Shown: positions 32,059 to 44,640, counted from the stretch's first letter. The stretch is 64,000 nucleotides of DNA from Euclidia mi (GCA_944739405.2 OX123182.2:17557326-17621325); one strand, 5' to 3'. Made by a program: numbers and translations. Notes: a model not told the origin generated them from the sequence alone.

Positions 32059-33920
32059 TTAAGTAGGTCCTTATAAAATAACTTTGTGAGTGCTCGTGAA
32101 ACCCGTGCTCCAGTGTAGATAGGTACGTAGTTGCAACTTTGTTATACAATATGTCATTTATTGGCTATTAATTGTTCTATAATATACATACAAATTGATG
32201 ACTTTTAAATAAGTATATACGAATATACGTAAAGTGAAATAAATATAAGTACATACGTACACAGATTGTTTATTTTTAAATTAGTAAATATAATTATTCC
32301 GACTATTACACGACGTATCTAGTTAGTAGTACTCATGCATGCAAGAAGTCTAATCTTTGCCACCTAAAGTTCTGTCAACTATTTTAAGACCTTCATATAA
32401 AAAAAAATTACATAAGATTTAATTTTATGTTTTATATTATTCACAAAGGACAGATCACAAAGGAAGGAGGGATGAAAAATTCCAACAAAAATCAACCTTT
32501 GTTGACATAGAACGTCTTTTAAATCAAACATTTCTGCAAAACAACGCACGATGTTCTCCACGGACTCTCGCTTTTCCGTCATAAAACGTCCTAGGTCGAT
32601 ATGTAACCCACTATTTCGTACAATAAAAGGACTAGAAATATACACTATAGAGCATTTAATTAGGCTGGGCTGTTATAGTAATATACCAAAAAATCTTTAT
32701 TTTAAGTCTCTCGTTATAAGATTTATAAAGAGTTACACAAGTCAAGAACTTCTACAGCCTCTACTGAAAATTGCGATCCATGCAGATCGGACTTTGTTCT
32801 ACGGACGAGTCGATATAATGATTATATTGTTACGAAAATATTAATAATATTTAAGATTGATATTTAAATAACTATTTGTGAACACAGAACTGAGAACTTC
32901 ACTACTTTACAATATTAGACACTGTATTGGCTGCTTACCTGTTTTATAAAGATTGGGTATTTAATTTATCGCTTAGTTATTAAGATAACTCCAGAAACTT
33001 TCAAATTAAAATCAATTAGTATTAAATAACATTATTCTGACACTTATTTTTACGGTAATAAATAACATGCGTTTATATTTGCATCCTGTTAATAGCGCCA
33101 TCTGTTGACAATGTTGTAAAGCAGCGTTTGGTTAATAAAATAAATTTGTTATTCGTGTAAAATAAATCATTTGGTGTTGTGCAAAATTCATTACAATATT
33201 AATGTCGATTTTTTATTAGTTTATAACTAATTGTATAGTAATTTCAATTATATGTTGTAAAGGAAGTGGCAGTTGTTAAACATTAAATTTAATGACGGTT
33301 AGTGTATAAAAAGGACTGTAAGGTCACATTTTATTTCAATTCTGTGCTGGAAATCGTCTGAAAATAACCAAGTAATATTACGTGAGTGTTTTTATTGTAA
33401 TGGAGTCTGGACACGATAACCTTGGCGTATCGCCGACATATACTTACTAATTAATGGGTGAACGCCTGAACGGACTACAAAGACAGATTATTTAAGAGTG
33501 ATAATTTTGTTACAAGGAATGTAACAAAATTATCGAATTATACTCTCCATAATATTACTTTCTTATTCACACGCATGTGTTCTGATTTGACTACTACTTC
33601 CTTGTTACTAATTATTGAACTACAAATAATTAATAATTAATGATCAAATACTCCGAACATTCTATGATGTCCTACGTAAGTGAAAATTCAATTTCAGATA
33701 TGTAGATTTAATTATAAGCTAGATCAACGAAACCGGGCTCTCAAATTAGTCCATTTCATGCGAAATGACAATTAAACTAAAAATTTTGAACGTAGTCTGC
33801 CTAACATGTCTCTTTGATCAACTTCGAGTAATCTATTTTAACATTTCTAAAATTATCAGGGAGAAAATATAACAATGATAGAATTTTAATGTTCAGTAAA
33901 TACGAGTTCTAATCAAGTCT
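32059..33920. other. No gene seen; one hairpin
   Basis: A perfect 14-base stem with a 7-base loop sits at 33500-33534 (gataattttgttac). Two opposed frames near 32379-32844 have no recognisable domain. tagcgccatctgttga near 33093 is a motif I recall as frequent in moth repeats. Confidence 0.4.
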
Positions 33921-33924
33921 CTCA

Positions 33925-34080
33925 TGCCATGACCATCTTTGACAGTCGCTATGGGAGGCAGTACCTTTGAATACACTGACACGGGTTTCAGCCATGGCAA
34001 ATCGCGAACCTTTGGGTTACGAGGATCTGACGGCAGTCATCATCATCCTAACGCTGTCCCGGTTGCGTTCCAAAACCTAC
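33925..34080 (+). repeat. SINE tail fragment
   Basis: ctttgacagtcgctatggg, ccatggcaaatcg and ctgacggcag match the tail part of the composite SINE at 751-1285 (ctttgacagtcgttacaggg, ccatggaatatcg), followed by a cat-rich run. Confidence 0.6.
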
Positions 34081-34254
34081 GCCTTGGAGCCCAAGGTCTG
34101 CCTTCCGGCTGTATCTTCTCCACTTCGCACGGTCTTCAGCATCCCTGGTGGTTAGTCGATTGGCACGCATATCATCCCTTACGACGTCAAGCCAGTACTT
34201 CTTTTGCCTTCCCCGTTTACCGCGGGGCCCAGCGGAGGTAGCATGGCAAGACAT
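34048..34254 (-). pseudogene. RTE-type LINE 3' coding end, fragment
   Basis: The minus-strand frame contains GKRGRQKKYWLDVVRDDM and DAEDRAKWRRYSRKADL, the conserved C-terminal block of RTE-like reverse transcriptase ORFs (RGRpk.RW.D.vr.Dm...DRakWR...kaDp). The rest of the element is absent. Confidence 0.75.
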
Positions 34255-34611
34255 TTGTTAGCCACGTAAGATGCCGGTTGACGTAAGACGTGGCAACACC
34301 TGCGTAGCCAACACTCTTGCAGTTTGTCAGCAATGTCACGGACATGAAGGCTACCCCGGATACGGGAGCTCCTAATGCGGTCCTTCCGCGGTTCTAACGG
34401 CAGTCATTCTTTGAAAAGATTAAATGTTCTGTCAAATCTGGTTGGATCTATGTACTATTAAGTGGATCTCGGGCTTCAAAGTGACAATCTTAGATACAAC
34501 CGGGATAACGCTAGGAAGTCCAACATACTGCTATAATGACTGCACAATGATGACTCATTACGTGGCAGTATGTTGGAATTCCCACTAGGCTATCGCTGGT
34601 CATAAATCTAA

Positions 34612-34930
34612 ACCATATCATCATCATCGTCCATGTCTGTAAACTGTCCCACGGCTGGGCACCGCCTTCTTCTCACTATGAGAAGGGTAAGGAAGGCATA
34701 GTCCACCATGCTGGCTAAGTGCGGGTTTCCAGACTTCACATGTCTTTCGAGAACTTTATGGAGAACTTACAGACATGCAGATTTCCTCACAATGTTTTTC
34801 TTCACCGTTAAGCAAGCTATAATTATTAACAATTGAATACCCACATAACTTCAAAAAGTCATTGAAACATGAACCCAAGACCCTCTGCGTAGCAGTCTCT
34901 CGGTCGGCTTCACCAGGCTATCGCTGTCTT
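34612..34930 (-). repeat. Full-length tRNA-headed SINE
   Basis: Reverse complement of the 20933 family: ctcactatgagaaggg, ccaccatgctggc, ttctttcaccg-like and gaccctctgcgtagcagtc, ending at aggctatcgctgtc (head). Starts after catcatcatc. Confidence 0.8.
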
Positions 34931-35259
34931 TTTTTGGGTGCCGGTATATGTCAGGTATCCAATGCTTCCACCTCAACGCGAGCGTCATAAGTAACTAGGA
35001 GCAGTTTATACGGTAACATGTACCACACACCTCAGGAACTAACTTCCATAAAGTGTGATTTAAGCGAATTTTGATTATATGTCTTCATACTGTGGTGTTT
35101 TATTAACACCTTCGTTGTGACACTTTATGGAAGTAAAATAGACCGTGTGAATAGAAGTCGTGGTCGTACTAAGTTGGCAATTTATGCCTGTGACGTTATA
35201 CTCAATGCAAAAGACAGAATAGAGTTAGATGGTACTTTATGGTTGTGAAGTCGTGTAAA

Positions 35260-35390
35260 AATATCTGATATTTTGTTAAACCTGGTTAAACAAGTAAGCG
35301 GACCCCGGGTTGCAAAGCCAGAAGTCATACCTATGGATTCAAACGGGGGTTAAGGCTAGGACGATGATGATGATGATTATGGTTGTGAAG
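35260..35390 (+). repeat. Composite SINE 3' tail
   Basis: aacaagtaagcggaccccgg corresponds to actagtaagcggacccc in the 751 element. It ends in gatgatgatgatga. Confidence 0.6.
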
Positions 35391-35499
35391 TCACACTGTT
35401 TGAAAAAGGTAGGTTATCAATTTTGGTGATCTTAGTTCTTTGTATCTACCGGTTACTTATTTAATCGGACAAAGATGAAGTGGTTGTGGGCAGGGACCA

Positions 35500-35715
35500 T
35501 AGCCAAAAGAACCGATGGCTGTTGGAGCAGAAAGGTTCTAGAGGGGCGGCCACGCACCGGACGTAGCAGCCGAGGTAGGCCTACGGTATACCGAAGATCT
35601 TGTTAGGATCGCTTGCAGCGATGGATACGGTTAGCGCAAGATCGGTCCATGTGAAGAGCTTTGGGGGAGGCCTATGTACTGCAGAGGATGTCTTTCAGCT
35701 AATAAGATGATGATG
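35500..35715 (+). pseudogene. LINE 3' coding end (RTE-like), fragment
   Basis: Read through frameshifts and stops: GRPRTGR, then a KIA-like region, then LAQDRSM and LGEAYVLQRMSF, followed by gatgatgatg. Same C-terminal block as 31690 and 43836. Confidence 0.65.
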
Positions 35716-36039
35716 TATCGGACGAACCAATGTCACACCAAGTAATGAGGCCCGGATCTGTCTTAGTGTATGAAGGATGGTGAAAGAAGAGGGTACTGAT
35801 TAGGCAGAGGGAGACATCCATGTATTTAATTTGATTGATAACGCATATTATATTGAAGTCCTGTGTATCGGCGCCACGACGCGTGGCGTAGACTGGTTGG
35901 CCGAGAATATAAATTAGTGCTGCTTAATTTATGTCCAGGCCACACCTGTTTTTGGTATAAAAGATACTACGCGACTGAATTTATTCTTTGTATAATTTAA
36001 GTTTATTACTGGGCAAATAGAAGCAGTGAATAGCGTATG

Positions 36040-36243
36040 CGTTTGCTGATCGGGTGGTCCCAGCTTCGATACCCGGGTCGGAAAAATGTTACTGTGTTAT
36101 TTCGAATTCTCAGTAGCTGCACGGAGTCAGGCAAAGTGTCCGGTAACGGCAACAGGCTCGCCGCCCTATTAGTTGGGACCTAAAAACTCATAAAGTGAAA
36201 GTGCCCTATCCCTTCGGGGAAACAGATGTGAGGCTATAAAAAA
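36040..36243 (+). repeat. tRNA-derived SINE, degenerate
   Basis: B-box-like cagcttcgatacc, then ttctcagtagctgcacgg, ggcaacaggctcgc and cccttcggggaaacag. Member of the 19829 and 58487 family. Confidence 0.7.
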
Positions 36244-36447
36244 CAAAAAGTTTACTACCAAACAAATAGAATATGTATTACTTTGTAAAATGGATACACA
36301 AGTGTCATACTAGCCAGGCGAAGTAACATTACGATGTATTTACATATTTCAGTTAGAAACGTTCCAACCAAATGTACGGGACATTCCACCCACGCGTCGA
36401 AGGTTTCAAGCACTTTCGTACCTCTGACATAACTAACGTCAAGAAGG

Positions 36448-36716
36448 AAAATTTATTTTAAAGTTGTAGGTAGGCTTACTGTCTCACTTGCCACTTTGAC
36501 GTCAAAGATACAAAAACTAGTCCTCAAAGGAAAATTTATTTTAAAACATGAGTTATGTTTTATCGAAAAACATAACTCATGTTTTAAAATAAATTTTCCT
36601 TCGTGACGTTTAATATATTTTAAAGTTGTAGGTAGGCTTACTGTCTCACTTGCCACTTTGCGCTTAAAGATACTAAAACTAGTCTTCAAATTCGATAAAA
36701 CATGAGTTAGTGCCCA
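36448..36716. repeat. Duplicated unit flanking a perfect 35-bp hairpin
   Basis: The stretches 36462-36525 and 36614-36690 are near-identical direct repeats (agttgtaggtaggcttactg, cacttgccacttt). Between them lies a perfect hairpin: arms 36527-36561 and 36567-36601, loop atcga. Fragments of the arm sequence recur outside it (36445 and 36695-36710). Confidence 0.9.
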
Positions 36717-37990
36717 CAAACAAGAAAATCATAGTACATAATGAAATAATAAGTTCTTTCAAAGAAACAAGGACACCAAAATAGGCAATAATGTTGGATC
36801 TTATATTCCCTAGATGTTTACTAACGATATTCAGTGAAAGTAAGATTACGTTAGTAAGTTTAGGGTTGACTGACTTTAGGTGCCACGCATTTGATTTCTA
36901 GATGGGGATAAGGGTTGTTTATTGATTTTGTTACGAAACTATCAGGTTTTTCGGAAAGTGATTTAAAGAGATCTCAGATTTACATAGCGGTATCTTAAAA
37001 ATATAGAGGCAGAAGATATTGGTAAGAAGAGGCTAAGATTATTAACTATCAACAAAGTACTGTGCGCAGGGAGGAGTGTGATATTTGGCAAAGTTAAGAG
37101 AAAGTGTGATTGCCGCTAAAATGCAGAGATTGATGTTTCGACTTCTACCTTTAAGTACGGACCATTAGTAAGTGGGACCATGGTGCTTTTTTATAAGTAA
37201 AGTAGATCTGTAGTTTTACGTAAGTTATGTGGGGTGTTCTTTTTTCTTTAATGGTAAACGAAATGAACTTCGATCTCCGCCTTGGGTTGTCAATAAAAAT
37301 GTGCAACCTGCCCGTTTCATATCTCTGGCAAGAGTTGTCCAACATGTGTTGACAAAGTCATTTGAGCGTTGACAAACTGGTAAAAGACAAATTATTAGAA
37401 TAATACCTAATTTGTCTGAATATCTTAAAAGACATTTATTTTTGTGGTAACCACATTTGGTACACCTGCAATAATAAGGTGGTCGCTATAACGTGCTGGC
37501 ATCTAAATCTTACCTTACCTTTGACTAAGTTTTTGTCTTGAAACAAGTAACAAGCCTGCAGCATTGATAAATAAACTGTGAACATCTAGGGCTCAGGTGG
37601 CGCCACCTAGACTACTTACTAAGTAAGTAAGAGTCATTTAAATATTTCAGCTGGCGCTCTAAGGAGGGTAACTGGATAGCTCGTTATAAACTCATGTTCG
37701 CCTGGTAGCACGTCGTAACTACACTTGATTACCCGGCTGGGATCGTGGGTATTGTCTGTTACTTTCGTATTTATGTAGTGCTAGTAAGTCTTCATAAGTA
37801 GGTTAAAAATGTTAGTTGCTAAACAGTGTTCCGTGGAACCGTAGGGACTCATGGCAAAGGCACCAGGAAATGCCAAGGACAGTAATTTGTAACAAATACG
37901 GTTATATATTTTTGTAACAATAAAGCATTGAACGATTTAAAGCTTTTTCACTGTGCGAGATTACTCCTTTATTTATACTTACACATTCTT
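36717..37990. other. No gene seen
   Basis: AT-rich. No recognised repeat and no domain-bearing ORF. Confidence 0.4.
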
Positions 37991-37994
37991 TGGC

Positions 37995-38092
37995 AGCGGC
38001 TGGACACGAAAAGCCGAAAATAGGACAGTGGCGTGCCATTGGAGAGGCCTATATCCAGCAGTGGACTCTTGCAGGCTGATGATGATGATGAT
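37995..38092 (+). repeat. LINE 3' end fragment
   Basis: gcagcggctggacacg, ggagaggcctatatccagca and gtggactcttgc, then gatgatgatgat. This is the nucleotide form of the RTE-like GEAYIQQW end. Confidence 0.65.
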
Positions 38093-38409
38093 TACACATT
38101 CTTCAAAACATAGGTGCACTGTCCACCTTTGAAAATGCTCATTTTCAATCAATAGCTATACATATTGGACGTTACTGCCGTGACATAAAATTGCGCTTAC
38201 TTTTACGAGCGATCGAGATGACGGGTGTCAGATCCACCCTACTCATGTAAAAATTTTCTCGTGAGCAAAATCGCAGTAGCTGCACATAATAATATTTTGT
38301 TTTCCAACTACGCAGCAATTTAATTATAATTGACTACAAAACCGTTCACAAAGGACGTGCTTTTTGCTTCGGCCCAAAACAGAGCAGAAATGTGACCACA
38401 GTTGCAATG

Positions 38410-38592
38410 TTTTACATTACTGCACTTCTTCTTCTTCTTCTTTTGCCTGCCCTGTTCCCATATTACTTGGGGTCGGCGCAGAATGTCTTTCGCTTCCATT
38501 CTCTCTCCTATCAGCCGTCATCTGATTATTCACTCCCTTATCATTCATGTCATCCTTCACACAATCCATCCATCTTTTCTTTTACATTACTG
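38410..38592 (-). pseudogene. RTE-type LINE 3' end, fragment
   Basis: The minus strand encodes, with frame breaks, a KRWMDCVKDDM-like stretch, then DRRE and the terminal sequence that gives the cttcttcttcttctt run on the plus strand. The frames of 75-81 codons on the plus strand are shadows of this. Confidence 0.6.
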
Positions 38593-38867
38593 CACTGTTT
38601 TACTAAATGTTTTTACATGCTGCATATAAAAATGTAACTTGCGAGACTTGGTTAATAGAGAAGAAAATAGCTACTATCTGCCTTGCAGTTGGACGAGATA
38701 AGCTGCAAATAATAATAAATGAGGACCTAAGGATATGCCACACAGTCAAATGCAAATATAAAACTATCACTTTCACATTTCTACGAGAGCTACCTGCAAA
38801 TCTACAGGTTTTGTAGGCGTAAAAGAACAATAAAGTTTATAGTTACTTTCGTTGCTTAAAGTACATA

Positions 38868-39085
38868 CATACATAGATACATATACTCACGCCTTTTTCC
38901 CGTCGGGGTAGACAGAGACAACGGAACGCCACTTGCAGACCTCACGCGGTTGGTTAAAGTTTAGAACGCTATAATATAATCCAACAGTCCACTTTACTGA
39001 TTAGTATAACGCCAGTTGTTATGATTTGGAAAATTCATAAGCGTAACTTTGTGGCCTAAATGAATAAATGATATCCACTTTTACT
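38868..39085. repeat. SINE tail (minus) and LINE tail (plus)
   Basis: 38868-38945: tacatacatac followed by actcacgcctttttcccgt and ggggtagacagag, a minus-strand SINE tail. 38995-39085: aattcataagcgtaacttt and gaataaatgatatcc, a relative of the LINE 3' tail at 18425-18508. Confidence 0.6.
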
Positions 39086-41490
39086 TTGATTTCCCATAAT
39101 ACTCGATTTATCATCCCTAGCGATTGCTGTCTCAAAAAATGTCTACGCCAGACAAATTCATACAGACTAAAATAAGCAGCTAATCTCTTAGAAGCGAATA
39201 AATATATACTTTTTTCGATTCATTGGGAATCTCTGTGCAATTTGAGTTATTTCAAATATCGTTTTTTAAATCAAAAGCAAGCTTTTTAATAGGTAAATAT
39301 CTTGATTAGCTAGCCATACCAATTCGTTTTTTATGAAATTTGCAATACACAATAGATATGAAATAACTAAAAACAGCACTGCATTTAATTTAAAAAAACA
39401 GATACAACTCAAACTCAGCGCCAAAATAGATAACAGTTGTGTCAATCTAACAACAACGAAAAATAAACAAAAATTGTATGTTTGAACCATAAACAAATAA
39501 TCCATTGCCGATACTTTTTTGACGGAATGTATTTTCTTAGCTAAGCTTGATAGAGGACTTATATAAAAGTCAACCTACATTTAATTCGTTTATTTCAGTC
39601 CAATGCACATAAAAATCTAAAAGCATTTAAATCCAAAGTAACTACAGCATTAACTTTTTAACTGTGTAAGGGGCGGAGAAGACTTCTTTATCTTTTTGAT
39701 GCTTCAGTTGGATGATGCTTCAATATTGACATGTTTGCCTACTGCGACGATCGTAAAGCCTCTTTGATTACCAGGGGCCCAGCGGATGCTAAAAGGTATG
39801 CGTTGATTGTAGTAATAAATACTGGAATAAAGTGAACAGTAAAATTAGTGATCGTTTTTACAGTTTTCGAAGTATTTTTATTAGAATCAATGAAAATATT
39901 ATTCTAGTAAAAATAAGGACTGAACCTCGTAGAGTGCATTATTATTTGAAAGAAAAAGCGTTCACGGCAAATCAGATGAGTAAAAGCCAGCTCAGTGAAA
40001 CCAACTACAAAAATCTGTCATAGATGTTTTTTGTGTCTTGAAAAAACCTTGTATGACTAGAAAGATCTTCAGCCCCATAACTAGCCACCGCGCAAGCTCC
40101 TCTAGGCTAGGCTATCCTGGTTACTAAGATTCTTTTTACTTAACAATAGTAACATTTTCAACTCAACAACTGCCATCTCAATCACAAAGGCAATTTTTAT
40201 CAACAAAACTAATTAGTATCCTGACATTTCGCGCTTGATCAATAAGAAATTCCCGCGATCTCACAGAGACATAAGCCGTTATCCAAGAAATGCAATCCAC
40301 ACGAACAAGATAGGGTGAACTGCACAATTGCCGTCCCAAGTCCGAATGGATAAGTAACTCGCAGAGTTGGAATTAGCGTTCGGCGATCGGTCGAAAGTTT
40401 TAATTAGTACGAGATGCACTTGCAGTACAGTTTGAGCATTTGATGCTACGTAACCTCGGGTGCGGGTTTCTATTCAGTCGCCGGTTTAGCTAATTATAAT
40501 GACTATAATTTCGTTCAATCGTATGCTTCGGGTTAATTAATGGATATTCAGTTAGGCAGATTGGTTAAAGTTTAACTGTGTTTTATAACTAGGGTTAAAT
40601 TTAAAGGATGACGCAGTGTAGTTATTTAACAGTTACCTTTCTGAATTGTTTTTTTTAAATGATTGTGATAAAAACATGTAGGTATGTAGAAAGATAAAAA
40701 AACTGTGTCATGTTTATGTTTCTTATTATAGATAACGTCATTTAAATGCCGAGATATAACTAAAATTCTCTCGGGTTGTGTTATTGAAGCTTGTGTGCCT
40801 AACTAATGTACATATATGTACATTTATCATACGGGCGTTAGCAATAACATACATATGAAAATTATTTTAAACTTTCTTTTATTCTCATAAACAACACAGC
40901 AATCCACCCAGAAATCAAACCCCATAATCCGCCATAAACGTATAAAACGAAACCAACGAAGCAATCTATACAATTACATCTCAAAGCGTCTCCCCATTTG
41001 CTGTAACAGTTTGGCCTGCGAATGACTTCCAAATTAACCAAAACAGTGAAGTAGAATTAAATAAGCCAATGGTACTTTGAACTCGAAACGTAAAAAAGTC
41101 TTTAATAAAATAAATCACTCTTAAGGGTCCAAATTGGGAGCATTTACCCTTTTTATTGCGTACTATCGGCATCGGCTTCAGGGAACAGACCTATTTGTAA
41201 GGTCTGGTGCGACTTTAAAAAAATCGAGGTCTTAAAATAGGCCTATCATTTGAATCTCCAATATTTGAAGGCAAGCCTTCAATAGTTCTAGATTAAAGCT
41301 ATGAAATTGGGGACTGAAGTTTGTATTACCAGAACAGACTTGTCTTACGAATGCTGTGATTGCTCTGTTGTTGGGGTAAGCTTTCTATTAGATTATCTAA
41401 ATAAAGAGTGTATCAATCCTTAAAGAGCAAATAAGCAGTCATTCTTTAACCCCGTAATGAGCAATACCCAGAGCTGCAACAATTCTTCAC
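39086..41490. other. No gene seen
   Basis: AT-rich. Short frames (for example 39266-39505 minus and 40981-41172 minus) have no recognisable features. Confidence 0.4.
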
Positions 41491-41499
41491 TACATAGTA

Positions 41500-41660
41500 T
41501 AAAAGAAAGTCTGTCTTCTATCTGTCTGTCCCTATGTATGCTTAAATCTTAAAAACTACGCAACGGATTTTAATGCGGTTTTTTAATAGATAGAATGATT
41601 CAAGAGGAAGGTTTATATGTGTAATTGACGCAGGCGAACCCGCTGACGACGTCTGGTTTG
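41500..41660 (+). repeat. Degenerate dispersed repeat (Helitron-like family)
   Basis: gtctgtcttctatctgtctg, aactacgcaacggatttta and gattcaagaggaaggttta are motifs I know from a widespread moth Helitron-type repeat. The CTAG end is not visible. Confidence 0.45.
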
Positions 41661-42255
41661 TATTTTTGTATAATATTTTTCGTTTTACTTCTGCACTACA
41701 ATAAAATCCTGTGTAACCTTTAAAATCATCAACGAGAAAGCCAAGAACACGCAGTGTCGATATAATAATTTGATCATTTCATGAAACCGCGACACAAATT
41801 CACACTGGCATTCAACTAACGCCATACGTGCAATTAAATATTTGTTTGTATTGAGACAGGTAAAAAACTTTTGAATCCGGGCACCTTTCTAAACGGATAC
41901 CCATCCATGCTAATTATATAAGAAAAGAATTCAAATACCAGACGGTCAGTTCTCGAAAGCTATTAACCGTACAAACCTCTCAGACACGTGTCAGTCAAGT
42001 TATATGAAGCGAGGGAATAAACTTATGTTCGCAAATTGACATATTCATAGTTAATAGAGACCACTGTGATGTAGATGTCCCAAGGGCAAGGTTACACAAA
42101 TTTTGATAAGTAGTTTCCTTGCTAATATCCTTCGTAAATGTTATCTATATTGTGTTTGAACTTGGTATTATATAAAAATATGTCATGTCTATCAGTTTTC
42201 TGATTATCCATAGTACAAGTTTATTATTATTAATATTTTATAATAGTCTCTCTAT
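41661..42255. other. No gene seen
   Basis: AT-rich spacer before the RT pseudogene. Confidence 0.4.
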
Positions 42256-43168
42256 TACACTCAGCTGAACCATCATTTCCTTTTCAAAAAGGCGTTAAAC
42301 AGGGTGATCCGCTATCTCCGAAGCTATTTACAGCAGCGCTGGAAGATGTTTTCCAAACTCTTTATGATGATTGGCAGGACAAGGGCATTGTTATCGGTGA
42401 CCGGAGACTAACTAACCTTCGTTTCGCCAACGACATTGTGATCTTTTCCAGTTCGGCAGCTGAGTTAGGCCTCATGCTCAACCAACTGAACCAGGCTAGC
42501 CTCGAAGTGGGACTCTCCATGAACATAGAAAAGACCAAAATCATGACCAATGATAAAGTGTGCAACGTTACGGTTGGGGGTGTGAGGATTGACCATGTCC
42601 ATGAGTATGTATATCTCGGCCAAATAGTCTGCTTGCAGGCGAGAGAAGATAAAGAGGTCGCACGACGCACAGAGAACGTCTGGAAGAGCTATTGGTCGAT
42701 GAAAACACTAATGAAAGGATCTCTTGAAGATAAAACTAATGGACATGTGCATTCTTCCCACCCATACCTACAGAGCACAAACTTGGTCATTGACTAAAAA
42801 ACAAAAGTCCGCACTCTGGGTCTGCCAGAGGTCAATGGAACGTAGTATTTTGGGAGTCAAGCTTACTGCATGACCGCATCAAAAACTCAATACTACGTTC
42901 CAAAACACAAATATTCGATGTAGGCCTCTCAGCTGCCAAACTGAAATGGACCTGGGCCGGCCACGTTAGCCGTATGCCAGCACCGCTATGGGTGGGCACA
43001 GCCACAAGGTGGGTGCCCAATAACAGGAAATGGCAACGGGGAAGGCCTTGGAGGAGAGGGCGCGATGAATTGGACGCCTTTAGGAGGGATTGGCAAGAGC
43101 TCGCGTCTGATGGCGACAAGTGGAAGATGGAAGGGGAGGCCTTTGCCCAGCAGTGGGTCTTAAATTAG
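42256..43168 (+). pseudogene. LINE reverse transcriptase C-terminal half, broken
   Basis: RTE-like non-LTR RT remnant. It starts inside block 4 (FPFQKGVKQGDPLSPKLF), passes the catalytic box, here FAND instead of FADD, then GLSMNIEKTKIM and HEYVYLGQ (open frame 42438-42797). After 42800 the frame is broken in several places. It recovers at 42974-43168 with WAGHVSRMP-like, GRPWRRGRDELDAFRRDW and GEAFAQQWVLN, the usual C-terminus. The Asp-to-Asn change alone would remove a metal ligand. The 5' half and endonuclease are absent. Confidence 0.88.
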
Positions 43169-43835
43169 GCTTCTAATAATCTATATATTAAAAGAATTTG
43201 TGTTTTATAATACGAGTCGACCAGCCCGTTCTACCCAACCGATCCGCATGATTTTTTTTTAAATGAAAGCTCTCGCTGCATAGATTTGTCATCAAGCATT
43301 AGAAATTACCTAACTTGCAAAACAGTTTTCTTCCATACATTTTTTACGTTTTCGTAGCCGTAGTCAATGACTTTCTGCTTCTATATATCTGGTTCCCATT
43401 GAGGTAGGCGTTTCGTTATAGGCCTATAACACGCGCTGAAAAGAGCTCTTTCATTTGATGGTATGCTCATTTAAATTGGGTAAGTTTGAAGGAAGATAGG
43501 TGTGGACATTGAACTTATTTTTCAATATTTTCCTATAAATTACTTAAGATTTCATTGCTTTCTCTCTACGTGGACGGTTCTCAATTCAAAAATATTTAAA
43601 TGGCATCTAATAAGTTCCTTGCGGTAACTGCCAGGAAAAACCGTTATGCCTTCTTAAGGTGACCTTGCCTTACTTTCATACGGGTGTGAGTGTGGTGGTG
43701 TGTAAAATTATACCCGATGTTGGTATAGTGATTTATCGCTGATGGCAGGTAACATTCCCCGAATGTTACCAGTTAACCCTTAATGTTGGGTGAACTGATC
43801 TCTGATGTTGACGAATTTTTCCCCTGTTGTTTGTC
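43169..43835. other. No gene; possible repeat remnant
   Basis: Begins with aatctatatattaaaag and cagcccgttctacccaaccg, which looks like another Helitron-type repeat remnant. The rest is unassigned. Confidence 0.35.
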
Positions 43836-44012
43836 ATCATCATCATCATATCAGCCAAACGACCTCCACCGCTGGACATAGGCCTCCCCCAAGGTTCTTC
43901 ACACTGACCGGTCTTGAGCCGCCCGCATCCAAACGCCTCCCGCGATCTTGACTAGATCGTCGGTCCACTTTGCGGGGGGCCCACCTCTGCTGCGTCGTCC
44001 GGTACGTGGCCG
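43836..44012 (-). pseudogene. LINE 3' coding end (RTE-like), fragment
   Basis: The minus strand reads, across a frame break, KWTDDLVKIAGGVWMRAAQD and then LGEAYVQRWRSFG, followed by a GATGAT run (catcatcatcatat on plus). Same C-terminal block as 31690 and 35500. The 89-codon frame 43846-44115 is mostly the wrong frame of this. Confidence 0.75.
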
Positions 44013-44424
44013 CCACACCTTTTTTTGTATCGCGATGAAATCCGGTTACGGACTGTCCCTCAAAGGGACCCCTCCGCCAACTCTCTACCGAGTTTGGGGC
44101 AGGTGGCCCCTCCACCTGGTGTGTGGCTCGGCTCTCCTCTCTAGATGTTCGGGGGGAGAGCCACTAAAACACCGCGGTGTTCCTCTATCGACTCTAATGA
44201 CGGGGTCGCGGTAACGACGTCAGTATACCCGCGACCCTAGGAATTTTTCCCAAATGTAGTGAAATTTCCGCCTAATGTTGGGAAAATCAACCCTACAGAC
44301 GGATAAATTACGTTTTATGTTAGGAAATTTTTTGTTTTTAAATTACGGACTTCCTTCGGGCATCTTAATTTTTTTTATGTGGAAAATATTACAGCGGTTC
44401 ATAGTACTATTGTCATATTATTAT

Positions 44425-44640
44425 ATTACAAGTGGTAGTTATGGTACAAATTGTAGCTTTGGTAAGAATAGTAGTTTTGAGAGAAAAGGTACTTTTGACA
44501 GCACCGGCGATTTTGGTAGAAATGGTAGTTTTGTAAAATTGTTACAAATAGTAGTTTTGATAGGATAGTATTTTCGGTAGGAATAGTAGTTTTGGTAGAA
44601 ATTGTATTTTTGGCATATATGGTAGTTTTGGTAGCAATGT
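44425..44640 (+). repeat. Degenerate 18-bp minisatellite
   Basis: Imperfect repeats of a unit close to ggtagaaatagtagtttt. In the frame 44275-44568 it encodes hexapeptide-like steps (FGKNSS, FERKGT, FGRNGS). The periodicity continues after that frame stops. Confidence 0.7.

Noticed and set aside
42362..42670. 102-codon minus-strand frame
   Set aside because: Antisense of the LINE RT pseudogene, which has clear RT motifs on the plus strand.
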